This document shows, piece by piece, positions 13,413 to 20,773 of a stretch of 64,000 nt of DNA. Both the position numbers and the translations under genes were made by a program. The number at the start of each line of letters is the position of its first letter. Position 1 is the first letter of the stretch. The DNA is from a virus, in IMG/VR virus record IMGVR_UViG_3300021170_000017, positions 1 to 64,000 of that record. One strand, written 5' to 3'. The notes beneath the pieces were generated by a model, which was not told where the DNA came from, searched no databases, and saw nothing but the letters and a program-made list of their open reading frames with translations.

Positions 13413-13966
13413 CAGTTGATCATCGTCTCTACGACCGTACCCGACCCGCCCTGCAGCACGTTGACCAGGTAGGCGATGCAGCGACCGCGGTAATAATTGC
13501 ACTTGGTGCCGACCACATAGGACGCGGTGACACTGAAGCCGACCGCGAGGTTATCGCTGGCTCCCCCGTATTCGCCAGTGTAGTAGGGACACGCGGTGGT
13601 CCCCGCCATGGTGTAGACGTCACCGACGTGCGTCCCGTTGCCGACGGTGAAAGTCTTCGGCCCCCACGCAATCGGGTTGCAGCCGGCCAAGTACCCGTTG
13701 TTCAGGAAGCCGAACTGCCACGGCACATCGAGGTAGGAACCGCCGCCGCCTTCCGAATCGCCTTGGGCGAGGCAGATCGCGCCCATGTCCCCGGGGTAGG
13801 CGTTCGGGTTACCGTTCCACGCGGTGATACTCGAGCAGGGCGTCCCGCCATTGAAAGTGAAGCTATCGGACAACACGGCAGTCTGCGCATCCGCCACGCC
13901 TACTATCCCGGCGCAGAGCATCAGGCCCAGCAGCGTCGTCATCGAACTCAGTCTTGGAAATTTCAT
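13412..13966 (-). CDS. secreted protein with signal peptide
   Basis: 184 aa. MTTLLGLMLCAGIVGVADAQ near the N-terminus is a Sec signal with likely AxA cleavage (VADA). The mature part is Gly/Thr/Cys-rich beta protein with several Cys that may form disulfides in the periplasm (TACPYYTGEYGG, TKCNYYRGRCIAY). Overlaps the NlpC/P60-like gene as TGATG. No family recognised. Confidence 0.7.
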   Translation of the reverse strand: MKFPRLSSMTTLLGLMLCAGIVGVADAQTAVLSDSFTFNGGTPCSSITAWNGNPNAYPGDMGAICLAQGDSEGGGGSYLDVPWQFGFLNNGYLAGCNPIAWGPKTFTVGNGTHVGDVYTMAGTTACPYYTGEYGGASDNLAVGFSVTASYVVGTKCNYYRGRCIAYLVNVLQGGSGTVVETMIN

Positions 13967-13986
13967 CGTCTTCTCCCGTTGGTTGA

Positions 13987-14298
13987 CTATGGTCTCGAAA
14001 AAATGCGGTTCCAGACGGCCTTGGCTTCGACCTTCGTGGCCCCGGTCGTCTCAACGTAATGATCGATGCTCGAGCAGAAGATCACCCAGCCCTTGGCATG
14101 GACCACGAGCTTCATCTTGGTCTCGCGGTCGTGCAGGCGCGCATCGTCGGCGATGCCGCGCGGGAACCCGTTGAACCCCGTCGACAGCAGCCGATTGTCC
14201 CGCACAATGAGCGAACCCACCCGCGTCGAGGGGTCGCGCGACATGCGGCTGGCCGATAGCGCCAAGTCGAGAAAGTATCGATCCCATTTTTCGTTCAC
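13987..14298 (-). CDS. truncated dCMP/cytidine deaminase-like protein
   Basis: 103 aa with a GTG start in a GTGA overlap. Residues 1-60 match the N-terminal half of phage dCMP deaminase: KWDRYFLDLALSASRMSRD, PSTRVGSLIV, STGFNGFPRGI, then ETKMKLVVHA. Active enzymes continue with HAE and a later PCxxC zinc motif. Here HAE reads HAK, and after it the sequence is unrelated; no PCxxC is present in this or the adjacent frames before the next gene. Likely inactive for deamination, or repurposed. Confidence 0.7.
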   Translation of the reverse strand: MNEKWDRYFLDLALSASRMSRDPSTRVGSLIVRDNRLLSTGFNGFPRGIADDARLHDRETKMKLVVHAKGWVIFCSSIDHYVETTGATKVEAKAVWNRIFSRP

Positions 14299-15149
14299 GC
14301 GATTCGTTCCTTTGCTTGCGCGGCCTGGCACGCGGGATTGAGCCACAGCACCTCGCGATTGATCTTGGTTCCCCGCCGCGCGTTGCCGCGGCTGTTGCAC
14401 GAGTACTCGGTCCAATCGGTGAGCTCGGCGGCGTACATCTCCGAGTGGAAGCCAGAAATGATCACCATGCCTTTGAGATTTTTCAGGCAGCCGAGTAGGT
14501 CCATGTGCTGCCAGTCGGTCATCTCGTGCCGATAGTACTTGTCCGACTCCCAGCGCCGGCCGTTCCTAGTGCTGAAGACATACGGCGGGTCGCAATAGTG
14601 CAGCGTCGTCGGCGCATCGTGCTGCATGAGCACGGAAGTCGCCGGGCGGTGCTCGATGAGCACACCTGAGAGGCGCTCGCCGACTGAGGCGATCACCTGC
14701 GGGTATTTCTGCCACTGCGCGAAGTCGGTCGACCACTTGCGCCCGGAGTCGATCCGAAAGCCCGTGTTCTCCTTCGTTCCGCCGCTCGAGCCGTACCCCA
14801 TACCGGCCTTGATGGCCAACTGCCGGGCGCGCTCAATCGGGTCGGGGGTCGGCGTGTAGGCGTTTTCGAACTCCTCCCGCGCGAACGGCGTCAGGGCCAG
14901 GAGCTCGCAGAGCGCCAGGCGCTGCTCGGGGTTCCGGAGCACCCGAAAGAAGTTCACGACGTCGCCGTCCAAGTCGTTGTAGACCTCGGCGTACGAGGGT
15001 TCTTTGGTCAGGAGCACGCTGCCGGCGCCACCAAAGGGCTCGACGTACACCTGATGCGGCGGGAAGAACGAGCGTATCCAACTGGATAGCCTGAACTTCC
15101 CGCCGTGGTACCTAAGTACGGGCCGTTTGATCACGCCGGAAGCCTCCAT
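14295..15149 (-). CDS. dam: DNA adenine methyltransferase, D12 class (Dam-like)
   Basis: 284 aa. RYHGGKFRL (13-21) is motif [12 protein letters not shown] (36-46) is the AdoMet-binding motif [12 protein letters not shown] follows, and CDPPY (186-190) is catalytic motif IV. This is the D12 class-alpha N6-adenine family. The enzyme methylates adenine in a short target (often GATC, not provable here), protecting phage DNA or altering regulation. It overlaps the CsrA gene by 38 bases. No cognate restriction gene is seen. Confidence 0.9.
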   Translation of the reverse strand: MEASGVIKRPVLRYHGGKFRLSSWIRSFFPPHQVYVEPFGGAGSVLLTKEPSYAEVYNDLDGDVVNFFRVLRNPEQRLALCELLALTPFAREEFENAYTPTPDPIERARQLAIKAGMGYGSSGGTKENTGFRIDSGRKWSTDFAQWQKYPQVIASVGERLSGVLIEHRPATSVLMQHDAPTTLHYCDPPYVFSTRNGRRWESDKYYRHEMTDWQHMDLLGCLKNLKGMVIISGFHSEMYAAELTDWTEYSCNSRGNARRGTKINREVLWLNPACQAAQAKERIA

Positions 15150-15309
15150 CCCGGGCCTTGCGCTCGGCGATCTCCTCGCGGTCGACCGCCGTCGTCTTGG
15201 GCGCGGTCACGCCGATGCGCACCTGATTGCCCTTGACGCCCATCACGGTCACTTCGATGTCCGCTCCGATCTTGATGCTCTCCCCCACCCGTCTGGTCAG
15301 AATCAACAT
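15112..15309 (-). CDS. csrA: CsrA-like global RNA-binding regulator
   Basis: 65 aa, [15 protein letters not shown] at the start and [14 protein letters not shown] in the middle: an almost canonical CsrA. L4, R6, R7 and R44 (DREEI), which contact RNA, are present. CsrA dimers bind GGA sites in leaders and block or expose ribosome sites. The start at 15309 has AGGGAGAGGGG just upstream, itself rich in GGA-like sequence, so self-regulation is possible. A longer upstream extension of the frame lacks CsrA similarity. Encoded by a phage, it could retune host or phage translation. Confidence 0.92.
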   Translation of the reverse strand: MLILTRRVGESIKIGADIEVTVMGVKGNQVRIGVTAPKTTAVDREEIAERKARDGGFRRDQTART

Positions 15310-15319
15310 ACCCCTCTCC

Positions 15320-15613
15320 CTAGGTTCGAAACATAACGATGACGGCGAGTCCCGCGAAGAGCGCACTGCCCCAAATCATGAAACGCGCCGCTCCGGAGAT
15401 CGGCGCGCGCCGTGCGTGCAGTTCCCGGTGGATGTCCGGCAGCGTCTTCCTGAGCCACGGCAAGCGCCCGGTCGACCACTGCGGCGCCAGCCACCAGACG
15501 CAGGCAATGTAGAACAGCACCGCCGGCGGGACACGGTGCATCACCAGCGCGATCACCATGGCCGCGATCGCGCTGCCGAAACAGCCTCCTAAGGCTATGG
15601 CGTCGCGGTTCAT
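15320..15613 (-). CDS. membrane protein, about three spans
   Basis: 97 aa. Hydrophobic helices near residues 5-25 ([16 protein letters not shown]), 30-45 ([12 protein letters not shown]) and 76-94 ([17 protein letters not shown]). A basic cytoplasmic loop lies between. Immediately upstream of csrA. May be a holin-like or exclusion protein; no family recognised. Confidence 0.75.
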   Translation of the reverse strand: MNRDAIALGGCFGSAIAAMVIALVMHRVPPAVLFYIACVWWLAPQWSTGRLPWLRKTLPDIHRELHARRAPISGAARFMIWGSALFAGLAVIVMFRT

Positions 15614-16527
15614 GGCAGGTCACAGTCGACGCCGCACCAACTGTAGTCGTCGAAGTAGTAATACTCATAGCCTCCAGAATCGTAGGCCGGATAGAAGTCT
15701 GGCGAACTCACGAAGTCGATGACCTCGTCGATCAGTGCGCCCTCTTCGTCGCCGATCCACGCGTTGATGTTGGGGTCGATCTTGTCGTCGATGTAGTAAA
15801 TCGCCCCCCCGATCTGATAGCCGATGGCGAAAGAGGCCGAGAGATAGCTTCCCGCGTACGCCGCGGTCGACGCGAGACTGGCTTCGACGCTTAACCCCGC
15901 CGTCCACGAGTCCAGGAAGATGTCGTAGATGGTCATGTCCAAGTTGGGCGCCGGCGTCAGCCCCGCGATTCCTCTTTGGATATACAGCGCTTGGCTGCGC
16001 GCCAACACCGTCCTGGCGCCGCCCGCCGTGTAGCTCGCTTTGACCGCAGCGGGCGCATAGGCATTGACGGCGGCATCGACGTTCGCCTTGCCAAACGCTG
16101 CTTGTAGTTTGAGCAGATTGGTGGCCGTCAGTCGTTTGGCGGCAACTTCCAAGAGCGGCGCCAGGTTCCCGCCGCTGTGGATGTAGTACTCGCGCGAGAG
16201 CCGCGCCAAGTAGATATTCGCCGCGTTCGCGATGGTCGTGTTGATGGTGGGCGAATAGGTGAAGTTGTACAGCACGACCACCGGAAACTGAGAGTGGATG
16301 GTGGCTACCGTCGTGCCCCTCGAGGGCATCGGCGGACTGCCTGGAAATGCCACCGGCGCGGTGGCGTGATCGGACATGCACTTAATGGGGAGCACTTCGA
16401 GTCCCCGGCTCGTGATGATGGGCATACGACACACTGGCGCGTTCGGTAACGCCGTAGCCCCTGCCGTCGTCGACAGCGCCACCGCACCTGCAAGAACCGC
16501 GGTCGCGGCTAATTTGGACTTGAGCAT
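15610..16527 (-). CDS. large secreted protein with signal peptide
   Basis: 305 aa. Start at 16527 has GGAGG upstream; the N-terminus MLKSKLAATAVLAGAVAL with a cleavage site near AGA is a Sec signal. The mature part is Ala/Thr-rich helical (LLEVAAKRLTATNLLKLQAAF) and ends with an acidic Tyr-rich tail (GYEYYYFDDYSWCG). No known domain. Most likely periplasmic or surface-exposed. Confidence 0.7.
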   Translation of the reverse strand: MLKSKLAATAVLAGAVALSTTAGATALPNAPVCRMPIITSRGLEVLPIKCMSDHATAPVAFPGSPPMPSRGTTVATIHSQFPVVVLYNFTYSPTINTTIANAANIYLARLSREYYIHSGGNLAPLLEVAAKRLTATNLLKLQAAFGKANVDAAVNAYAPAAVKASYTAGGARTVLARSQALYIQRGIAGLTPAPNLDMTIYDIFLDSWTAGLSVEASLASTAAYAGSYLSASFAIGYQIGGAIYYIDDKIDPNINAWIGDEEGALIDEVIDFVSSPDFYPAYDSGGYEYYYFDDYSWCGVDCDLP

Positions 16528-16555
16528 AAAACCTCCAAAGATCTCGATTGGTTGA

Positions 16556-16831
16556 TCAATCGGCGTATTCGGCCCCAAGACGTCCTTCGATCTCCGACTG
16601 GCGGGCCAGGCCATGGATATATGCCAATACCTCGATTGGCGGTTCGGCGAGCGGCGCATTGCCGCCCAGGTTCGCGGGCTCTAAGAGCCGGCTATTGCGC
16701 CGGTCCCAGTAGACTCGGTGCTCTAGCATCCACTTGAGCGCGCGCTGCGCCAGGTGGTATTCGTCAAAGACCCGGACCATTGCCTCCGTGGTCCAGTCCA
16801 TGCGCTTCGCAGGGAATTGCGGTCCGGTCAT
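16556..16831 (-). CDS. conserved small phage protein
   Basis: 91 aa, starting MTGPQFPAKRMDWTTEAM with AGGAGA upstream and an ATGA overlap. Helical with several Trp/Arg residues (RALKWMLEHRVYWDRR). Resembles small early phage proteins, function unknown. Confidence 0.7.
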   Translation of the reverse strand: MTGPQFPAKRMDWTTEAMVRVFDEYHLAQRALKWMLEHRVYWDRRNSRLLEPANLGGNAPLAEPPIEVLAYIHGLARQSEIEGRLGAEYAD

Positions 16832-17055
16832 GTCGTCGTCTCCTGTTGCCAGGCCCAGGCATTGAACGCCTTGGCTTTCATTTCCTCGAACTTCTCCGGC
16901 GCCCAACTGCGCTCAAGCCAGGCGCTATGCACCCGGGCCGAGAGCGTCCAGCCCAGGAGGCTGCGGTGCTGCGCGCAGGCGAAATAGTGCCGCGGGATCC
17001 AGCGCGTGCAGGTGGGCGCCTGGCACGTATGCATTTTTTCGTGGCCGTGTCTCAC
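16828..17055 (-). CDS. small Cys/His protein, possible zinc finger
   Basis: 75 aa. C-x4-C (TCQAPTCTRW) and C-x2-H (FACAQH) form a plausible zinc site near residues 11-30; the remainder is a Trp-rich helix. ATGA overlaps on both sides. Confidence 0.7.
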   Translation of the reverse strand: MRHGHEKMHTCQAPTCTRWIPRHYFACAQHRSLLGWTLSARVHSAWLERSWAPEKFEEMKAKAFNAWAWQQETTT

Positions 17056-17381
17056 GAGTCGTAACTCGAGGCTTCAGCGAATTCCTTGGGCGTCATCTCC
17101 CGTCCCCAGGTATCGCGCGCGACCTGCCGGATGATGCACTCGGCCGACGCCAGACGCTCCTCGAGCTCGCGGATCCGCTGATCTTTGGTCTTCGGCTTGT
17201 CGATGCGCTTGCCGCGCAGGAAGATGCCGGCCTGCACTAACTCACTCACCCGGATGGCGCCGGCGAGTCCGCGCGCGACCTCGATGTCGCCGGTGGCATC
17301 AATGACCAGCCACGGACCCCAGAAGCCGGCGTCATGGCGCTCGCGCACCTTGATGACGTAGGTGTCAGAACGGGCGTTCAT
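17052..17381 (-). CDS. small protein with C-terminal helix, unknown function
   Basis: 109 aa from the ATG at 17381 in an ATGA overlap with the HNH gene stop. N-terminal strands (TYVIKVRERHDAGFWGPW), then a coiled-coil-like helix (DQRIRELEERLASAECI). No motif of known activity. Confidence 0.7.
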   Translation of the reverse strand: MNARSDTYVIKVRERHDAGFWGPWLVIDATGDIEVARGLAGAIRVSELVQAGIFLRGKRIDKPKTKDQRIRELEERLASAECIIRQVARDTWGREMTPKEFAEASSYDS

Positions 17382-17728
17382 TGGCACCACCCAGCTCGCT
17401 TATAGGTCCGTTTCTTGTGGCAATTGGCACAGACGACGTCACACATTTTCAATTCCTTCATGAACTGGTGATGGCTGCTGGCACGAGAAATCAAGTCTGA
17501 GACCCGCCGCTGGCTCTTGGCCCCGATACCGACACGATGATCGAACTCGAAAGGCGCCGCGGGGTCTGGCGGTTCATCGCAGTCCATGCACGGTTGTGCG
17601 GACAAAACCAAACGCCGAAGTCGCACGCACAGTTCCCGAGCGCGGCCCATCCTGATGCGGGCCTTCTCCCGCTGATCAGTCCGATTGCGGTCATACCAAT
17701 TTCTCGCATAGTCGGGATCGGAGCGCAT
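17378..17728 (-). CDS. HNH endonuclease
   Basis: 116 aa. CMDC (47-50), FDHR (62-65) and CANCH (100-104) form the HNH fold with the zinc-binding Cys pairs that many phage HNH nucleases have. The basic N-terminus may bind DNA. It lies just downstream of the SSB-like gene in transcription, so it may work in recombination or replication, or be a free-standing homing-type nuclease. Confidence 0.85.
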   Translation of the reverse strand: MRSDPDYARNWYDRNRTDQREKARIRMGRARELCVRLRRLVLSAQPCMDCDEPPDPAAPFEFDHRVGIGAKSQRRVSDLISRASSHHQFMKELKMCDVVCANCHKKRTYKRAGWCQ

Positions 17729-17731
17729 CGT

Positions 17732-18454
17732 CTAGAAAGGAATATCGTCATCGAATTCCGGGGCGTGCTGCTGACCCGTAGGCGGCGGTTGTCCGCCCCA
17801 GCCATCGTCAGATGGAGCCGGATGTCCAGCGTTCACCCGCTCGCTGATGGTGGGCGGCCGCTGGTGCTGCGCCGGCTGCGCGATTGATGAAGCAACAGAT
17901 CCGGCAGCACCGTTTATTTCCCCGGTTTGCGCATCGACGAATTCCCATTTCTGCGTTGCCGCGTTCCACACGGGCGGCGGCGGCCGATTCGGCGGCGGAG
18001 CAGCGGCGGGTGGCGGGGTCGGTAAGATCCACTGCTGGCGGTTGGCGTCCCACACCGGCGGCGGTGGAGCTCCTGGCGGTAGCGGCGCATCACCCCAGGC
18101 GCCCGCGGCGCCATTCGCGCGGTAGACGACGCCGGCAGGGGTCTCGAGGCGCACGCCGCCGACCGGCTTGTCACCGAACATCACGGTCGGATCGTAGGAG
18201 AGTTTGACGCGCTTGCCGATCCAGAGCTCGGAGTCGGGCCCGTAGGCCATCTCCAAGATGAGGACCCGGCTTTTGTTGAGCTGCAGGCCCTTCAAGTGTT
18301 CCTGGAACCAGAGGAAACACTTGACGTCCTGCCCGTGTGCCCCGCGCCCCATGATCTCTTCGGTCACGTGGGCGATGGTCAAGATCATCGGGCGCTGGCC
18401 CTCGAGATCCCGACCGCGCCAATACTTGGACTTGACCATGTCGGCCGTTCTCAT
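17732..18454 (-). CDS. single-stranded DNA-binding-like protein with DDDIPF tail
   Basis: 240 aa. The C-terminus DDDIPF is identical to the tip of bacterial SSB that docks partner proteins. An N-terminal ~115-residue globular domain (ILTIAHVTEEIMG, LWIGKRVKLSYD) is followed by a Pro-rich linker with two copies of a PPPPVW-x-A-x-x-Q-x-W motif and then the acidic tail. The layout is that of an SSB: OB-like domain, flexible linker, acidic tip. I infer ssDNA binding in replication. The start is fixed by an ATGA overlap. Confidence 0.7.
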   Translation of the reverse strand: MRTADMVKSKYWRGRDLEGQRPMILTIAHVTEEIMGRGAHGQDVKCFLWFQEHLKGLQLNKSRVLILEMAYGPDSELWIGKRVKLSYDPTVMFGDKPVGGVRLETPAGVVYRANGAAGAWGDAPLPPGAPPPPVWDANRQQWILPTPPPAAAPPPNRPPPPVWNAATQKWEFVDAQTGEINGAAGSVASSIAQPAQHQRPPTISERVNAGHPAPSDDGWGGQPPPTGQQHAPEFDDDIPF

Positions 18455-18765
18455 CGGTAGATCTCCATGATCATTTTGAAAGGGAGGGAGGAGGAAAACG
18501 ACGCACGGAGCCCCGCGCGCATCATCCGATCGGTCTGCGTCATGCGGTTCATGACCAGCCAGCGCTTGGCGTTGATCTGCCGCTCGGAGAACCACAGCGT
18601 CCAGTGACTGCGCCACGTGGGCGACCAGGCGTCCGGATGATGCATCCCCAACGCGCGGCGCAGGCGCCAGGCGCGGATCGCATCGGCATTCCTCTCCGCG
18701 AGCTCGAACTCCGCCATGATCTGATCGACCTCGAGATCGACCGCGACCTGGATGGGATCGGTCAT
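18451..18765 (-). CDS. helical protein upstream of SSB-like gene
   Basis: 104 aa, acidic N-terminal helix (LEVDQIMAEFELAERNADAI) and a basic, Trp- and Met-rich C-terminal half (RWLVMNRMTQTDRMMRAGL). ATGA overlaps on both sides. Not recognised. Confidence 0.7.
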   Translation of the reverse strand: MTDPIQVAVDLEVDQIMAEFELAERNADAIRAWRLRRALGMHHPDAWSPTWRSHWTLWFSERQINAKRWLVMNRMTQTDRMMRAGLRASFSSSLPFKMIMEIYR

Positions 18766-19079
18766 AAACCCGCCTGCGTGAGCACCATGCGAGCGGCGAT
18801 CACCATGGGGTCTATTTCCGGGTCATCCGAGTGACCGCAGTCGCCGCTCGCGATCACCGTCACGTAGCGCTCGAGCACGGTGCGCAAGGCTTCAGCGAGA
18901 TTCGGCGCGGCAGCCATCACCTTGGCGTCCGCAATGGTCTCCAACTGGTTTTGGATGGCTGCGTCGCCATCGAGTGCAGGATCGATATCGCAACTGGCGA
19001 CGACGAAGCCCTCACGCGTCACGATATCGACCGGGAATTTCTCGGTCTTGGCCGTCCAAGGGCCCGGTGTGCCCGTCAT
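18762..19079 (-). CDS. conserved phage protein of the TPGPW type
   Basis: 105 aa. Starts MTGTPGPWTAKTEKFPV and contains ETIADAKVMAAAPNLAEALR, a pattern shared by very many early phage hypothetical proteins. The family has no assigned function. Coupled by ATGA overlaps. Confidence 0.8.
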   Translation of the reverse strand: MTGTPGPWTAKTEKFPVDIVTREGFVVASCDIDPALDGDAAIQNQLETIADAKVMAAAPNLAEALRTVLERYVTVIASGDCGHSDDPEIDPMVIAARMVLTQAGL

Positions 19080-19435
19080 GACGGCACGCGGGAGCAGATC
19101 TCCGCCTCTTGCTTGGCCGTATTCCAGCCTTCGCAGAAGTCGGCCTGCAGTTTGGTGTGGTCGAAGTAGCGGGCGGCCGCCTCATCGCGGTCATTCTCGC
19201 TCTGCCCCTCGGCGTAGTAGTCCTGGCCCCGTTCGAACGCGGCATCGCGCGCGTCGCTGATGCGCTCCGATCGCTCGTCGAGCAGATCGGCATTGACTTC
19301 TGGATCGCCCAAATCAACCGGCTGCGCGCGTCGCTCGGGCTGGCGGGCCGCTTCCTCGCAGGCATGGCACTCGATCTCGAGGAAACCGCGCTCGTTGACG
19401 ATGCAGTCGCAATCGAGTTTGCGGTACTGGGTCAT
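19076..19435 (-). CDS. Cys-containing early protein
   Basis: 119 aa from 19435 (ATGA overlap). CDC near residue 10 and CHAC near residue 26 may form a zinc site; the rest is acidic helix (DARDAAFERGQDYYAEG). Second gene of the leftward operon, so probably early. Function unknown. Confidence 0.7.
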   Translation of the reverse strand: MTQYRKLDCDCIVNERGFLEIECHACEEAARQPERRAQPVDLGDPEVNADLLDERSERISDARDAAFERGQDYYAEGQSENDRDEAAARYFDHTKLQADFCEGWNTAKQEAEICSRVPS

Positions 19436-19614
19436 GACGTGGGACCGGTGAGGGGCTCGGCCTCCACGGGCAGGCTGGCGAGCTCTTTGAGCAGCGGCAC
19501 CAGCGCCTTCTCGGCGGACTTGGCCATGGTCGAGGCGGGGGCGTTGGTCCGCTGCAGGAGCTGCAAACACCGGATGGCGCGCAGCAGCCGATCTTTGTTG
19601 GTCTTCGCTTCCAT
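19432..19614 (-). CDS. first gene of the leftward operon, helical protein
   Basis: 60 aa, starting MEAKTNKDRLLRAIR with GAAGGTG upstream. Mostly helix with Leu-rich segments (IRCLQLLQR, LVPLLKELASLPVE). It is divergent from the Cro-like gene at 19682, across a 67-base control region. As the promoter-proximal gene it may be an early regulator, but no motif shows this. Confidence 0.65.
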   Translation of the reverse strand: MEAKTNKDRLLRAIRCLQLLQRTNAPASTMAKSAEKALVPLLKELASLPVEAEPLTGPTS

Positions 19615-19681
19615 GAGACACCTTCGTTGCTGATTGGACGGTTGCATCCTAAAAGCAGTGCTTGAATAAAGCAACAGCCTA
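19615..19681. promoter_or_regulatory. divergent control region with repeated half-sites
   Basis: 67-base gap between divergent genes. It holds TGCTT-GAATA-AAGCA (19659-19673), a perfect 5-bp inverted repeat, and a third overlapping half-site AAGCA (19653-19657), giving AAGCA-TGCTT-AAGCA. TTGCAT and ATGCAA also flank the block. This is the kind of site bound by a Cro/CI-type repressor, and a Cro-like gene lies next to it. Promoter hexamers are not clear enough to place. Confidence 0.5.
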
Positions 19682-19891
19682 ATGCAATATTCATCCATGA
19701 TCTATAAAACAGCGTGGGTCCATTACGAGTCGAGTCGCAACATCGCACGAGTCTGCGGGGTCACAGACCAAGCTGTCAGTCAATGGAAAAAGCGGGGAAT
19801 TATCCCCATCCACTGGGCCCTAGTTCTTGAAAAGGACAGCGGCGGCGTGATCAAGGTCGACCCCGCGGTCTACTCCAAGTCGGCGATATAA
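19682..19891 (+). CDS. Cro-like helix-turn-helix regulator
   Basis: 69 aa. RNIARVCGVTDQAVSQWKK is a typical Cro/YdaS-type HTH, followed by RGIIPIHWALVLEKDSGG, as in Cro-family repressors that end 'R-x-I-P-x-x-x-x-x-x-I'. A start at 19697 is also possible; neither has a strong ribosome site. It opens the rightward operon and faces the leftward operon across the repeat-bearing gap, so it likely controls both. Confidence 0.85.
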   Translation: MQYSSMIYKTAWVHYESSRNIARVCGVTDQAVSQWKKRGIIPIHWALVLEKDSGGVIKVDPAVYSKSAI

Positions 19892-19929
19892 CAGCGATGT
19901 GTATATTGCTTATGGCAAATGGACGGCGT

Positions 19930-19965
19930 AAAAATACGAACGCCTCCACAAGGGAGGCGTCGTAT
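19930..19965 (-). terminator. intrinsic terminator, leftward
   Basis: Stem ATACG-A-ACGCCTCC (19934-19947) with GGAGGCGT-CGTAT (19953-19965), 13 pairs with one bulged A and a five-base loop. Read leftward it is followed by five T (19930-19934), a good intrinsic terminator. No convincing gene lies upstream on that strand, so it may end a small leftward RNA starting near the DnaA boxes, or stop read-through into the control region. Confidence 0.7.
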
Positions 19966-20257
19966 GCCGGGTACCAGCCCGGGCTGCGATTGAGTGATTG
20001 CGCCACGAACCGCGTCGCCATTCTACCTGCGCACGCTGTCTCCCGCAAACACCCAGTCCACGGCATACCGTCTGAGGCACGAAAGACTGTGGCCGAAACC
20101 GGCCTGGCCCTCAAGAAACGGTTAATCCGGGCAACGTTGCGCCACTTGCGACCCGGTCCTGAAATGGAGCTCGCACTCGATGCGAGAGGGGACCCGAGTA
20201 TCCGTACCAAGAGGGAGAAAGGGCAGGAGACTCGACCTGGGGCGAATTGTGCACCGT

Positions 20258-20278
20258 CTATTCACAGGGTTATCCACA
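20258..20278 (+). promoter_or_regulatory. two DnaA-box-like sequences
   Basis: TTATCCACA at 20270-20278 is a perfect match to the DnaA box TTATNCACA. CTATTCACA at 20258-20266 matches eight of nine bases. They are direct repeats 12 bases apart. Host DnaA could bind both and open a replication origin. Confidence 0.55.
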
Positions 20279-20279
20279 A

Positions 20280-20456
20280 GTGCGCTCTCTGAGTTCCTCG
20301 CAGGGCAATGGGCACCTCAGGCGTCACTATGTGCCTGAAAAGCAGCACTTCGCGCTTTGCGGCTTCCTGCCGTCTCGAGGCAGCACCTGGCGCCGGCCGC
20401 ATGTCCGAGCTCGGGTGTGCATCACCTGCCACAAATTGCTCCGCTCGAGACGCTGA
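20280..20456 (+). CDS. small Cys protein, possible
   Basis: 58 aa from a GTG at 20280; the frame could also start at a TTG at 20247. It contains ALCGFLPSRG and VCITCHKLLRSRR, like small phage proteins with an LCG...TCxxC zinc pattern. The stop overlaps the next ATG as TGATG, which supports it. Start uncertain because the DnaA boxes lie at its head. Confidence 0.4.
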   Translation: MRSLSSSQGNGHLRRHYVPEKQHFALCGFLPSRGSTWRRPHVRARVCITCHKLLRSRR

Positions 20457-20773
20457 TGCCGCTCACGAAGATCGGTAACGAGTCGTTCAACATCGAGCGG
20501 ATCTTGAAGCACGTCGAGGCCGCAGCCGAGGTGGCGTGGTCAGGCTCCGAGCGCACCATGATCAATCTGGTGGCGCGCTTGATCCGGCTGCAGAAGCAGC
20601 GGATCCAGGAGCTCGAGGCGCGCGTGGTGTTTCTCGAGCGGGAGGCATTGCTGCTGGAGGCATTGCTGCTCCAGGACAAGAACCGGCCGCTGGAGCAGGA
20701 ACTGACGTATTTCAAGGCGGAGCACGCGGATCTGCTCCGGCGCTGGCATCTGATTATGGAGAGGACGCGATAA
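20456..20773 (+). CDS. coiled-coil protein, unknown function
   Basis: 105 aa, MPLTKIGNESFNIERILKHV then a long coiled coil (QKQRIQELEARVVFLEREAL) rich in Leu and Glu. TAATG overlap with the next gene. It may be an adapter or regulator; no family recognised. The ribosome site is weak. Confidence 0.7.
   Translation: MPLTKIGNESFNIERILKHVEAAAEVAWSGSERTMINLVARLIRLQKQRIQELEARVVFLEREALLLEALLLQDKNRPLEQELTYFKAEHADLLRRWHLIMERTR

Larger units (their letters stand above)
19892..20279. other. non-coding region, candidate replication origin
   Basis: About 390 bases with no convincing gene. It contains a leftward intrinsic terminator (19930-19965), a GCCGGG/CCCGGC hairpin next to it, and at the right end two DnaA-box-like sequences. 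One open frame crosses it rightward (from 19897) but runs through both the terminator stem and the DnaA boxes and has codon use unlike the neighbours. The layout, between divergent operons and next to a Cro-like gene, resembles phage or plasmid origins. Confidence 0.45.

Noticed and set aside
19897-20292. Rightward open frame of 131 codons after the Cro-like gene
   Set aside because: It runs through an intrinsic terminator stem and both DnaA boxes, and its basic, codon-mixed product has no recognisable fold.
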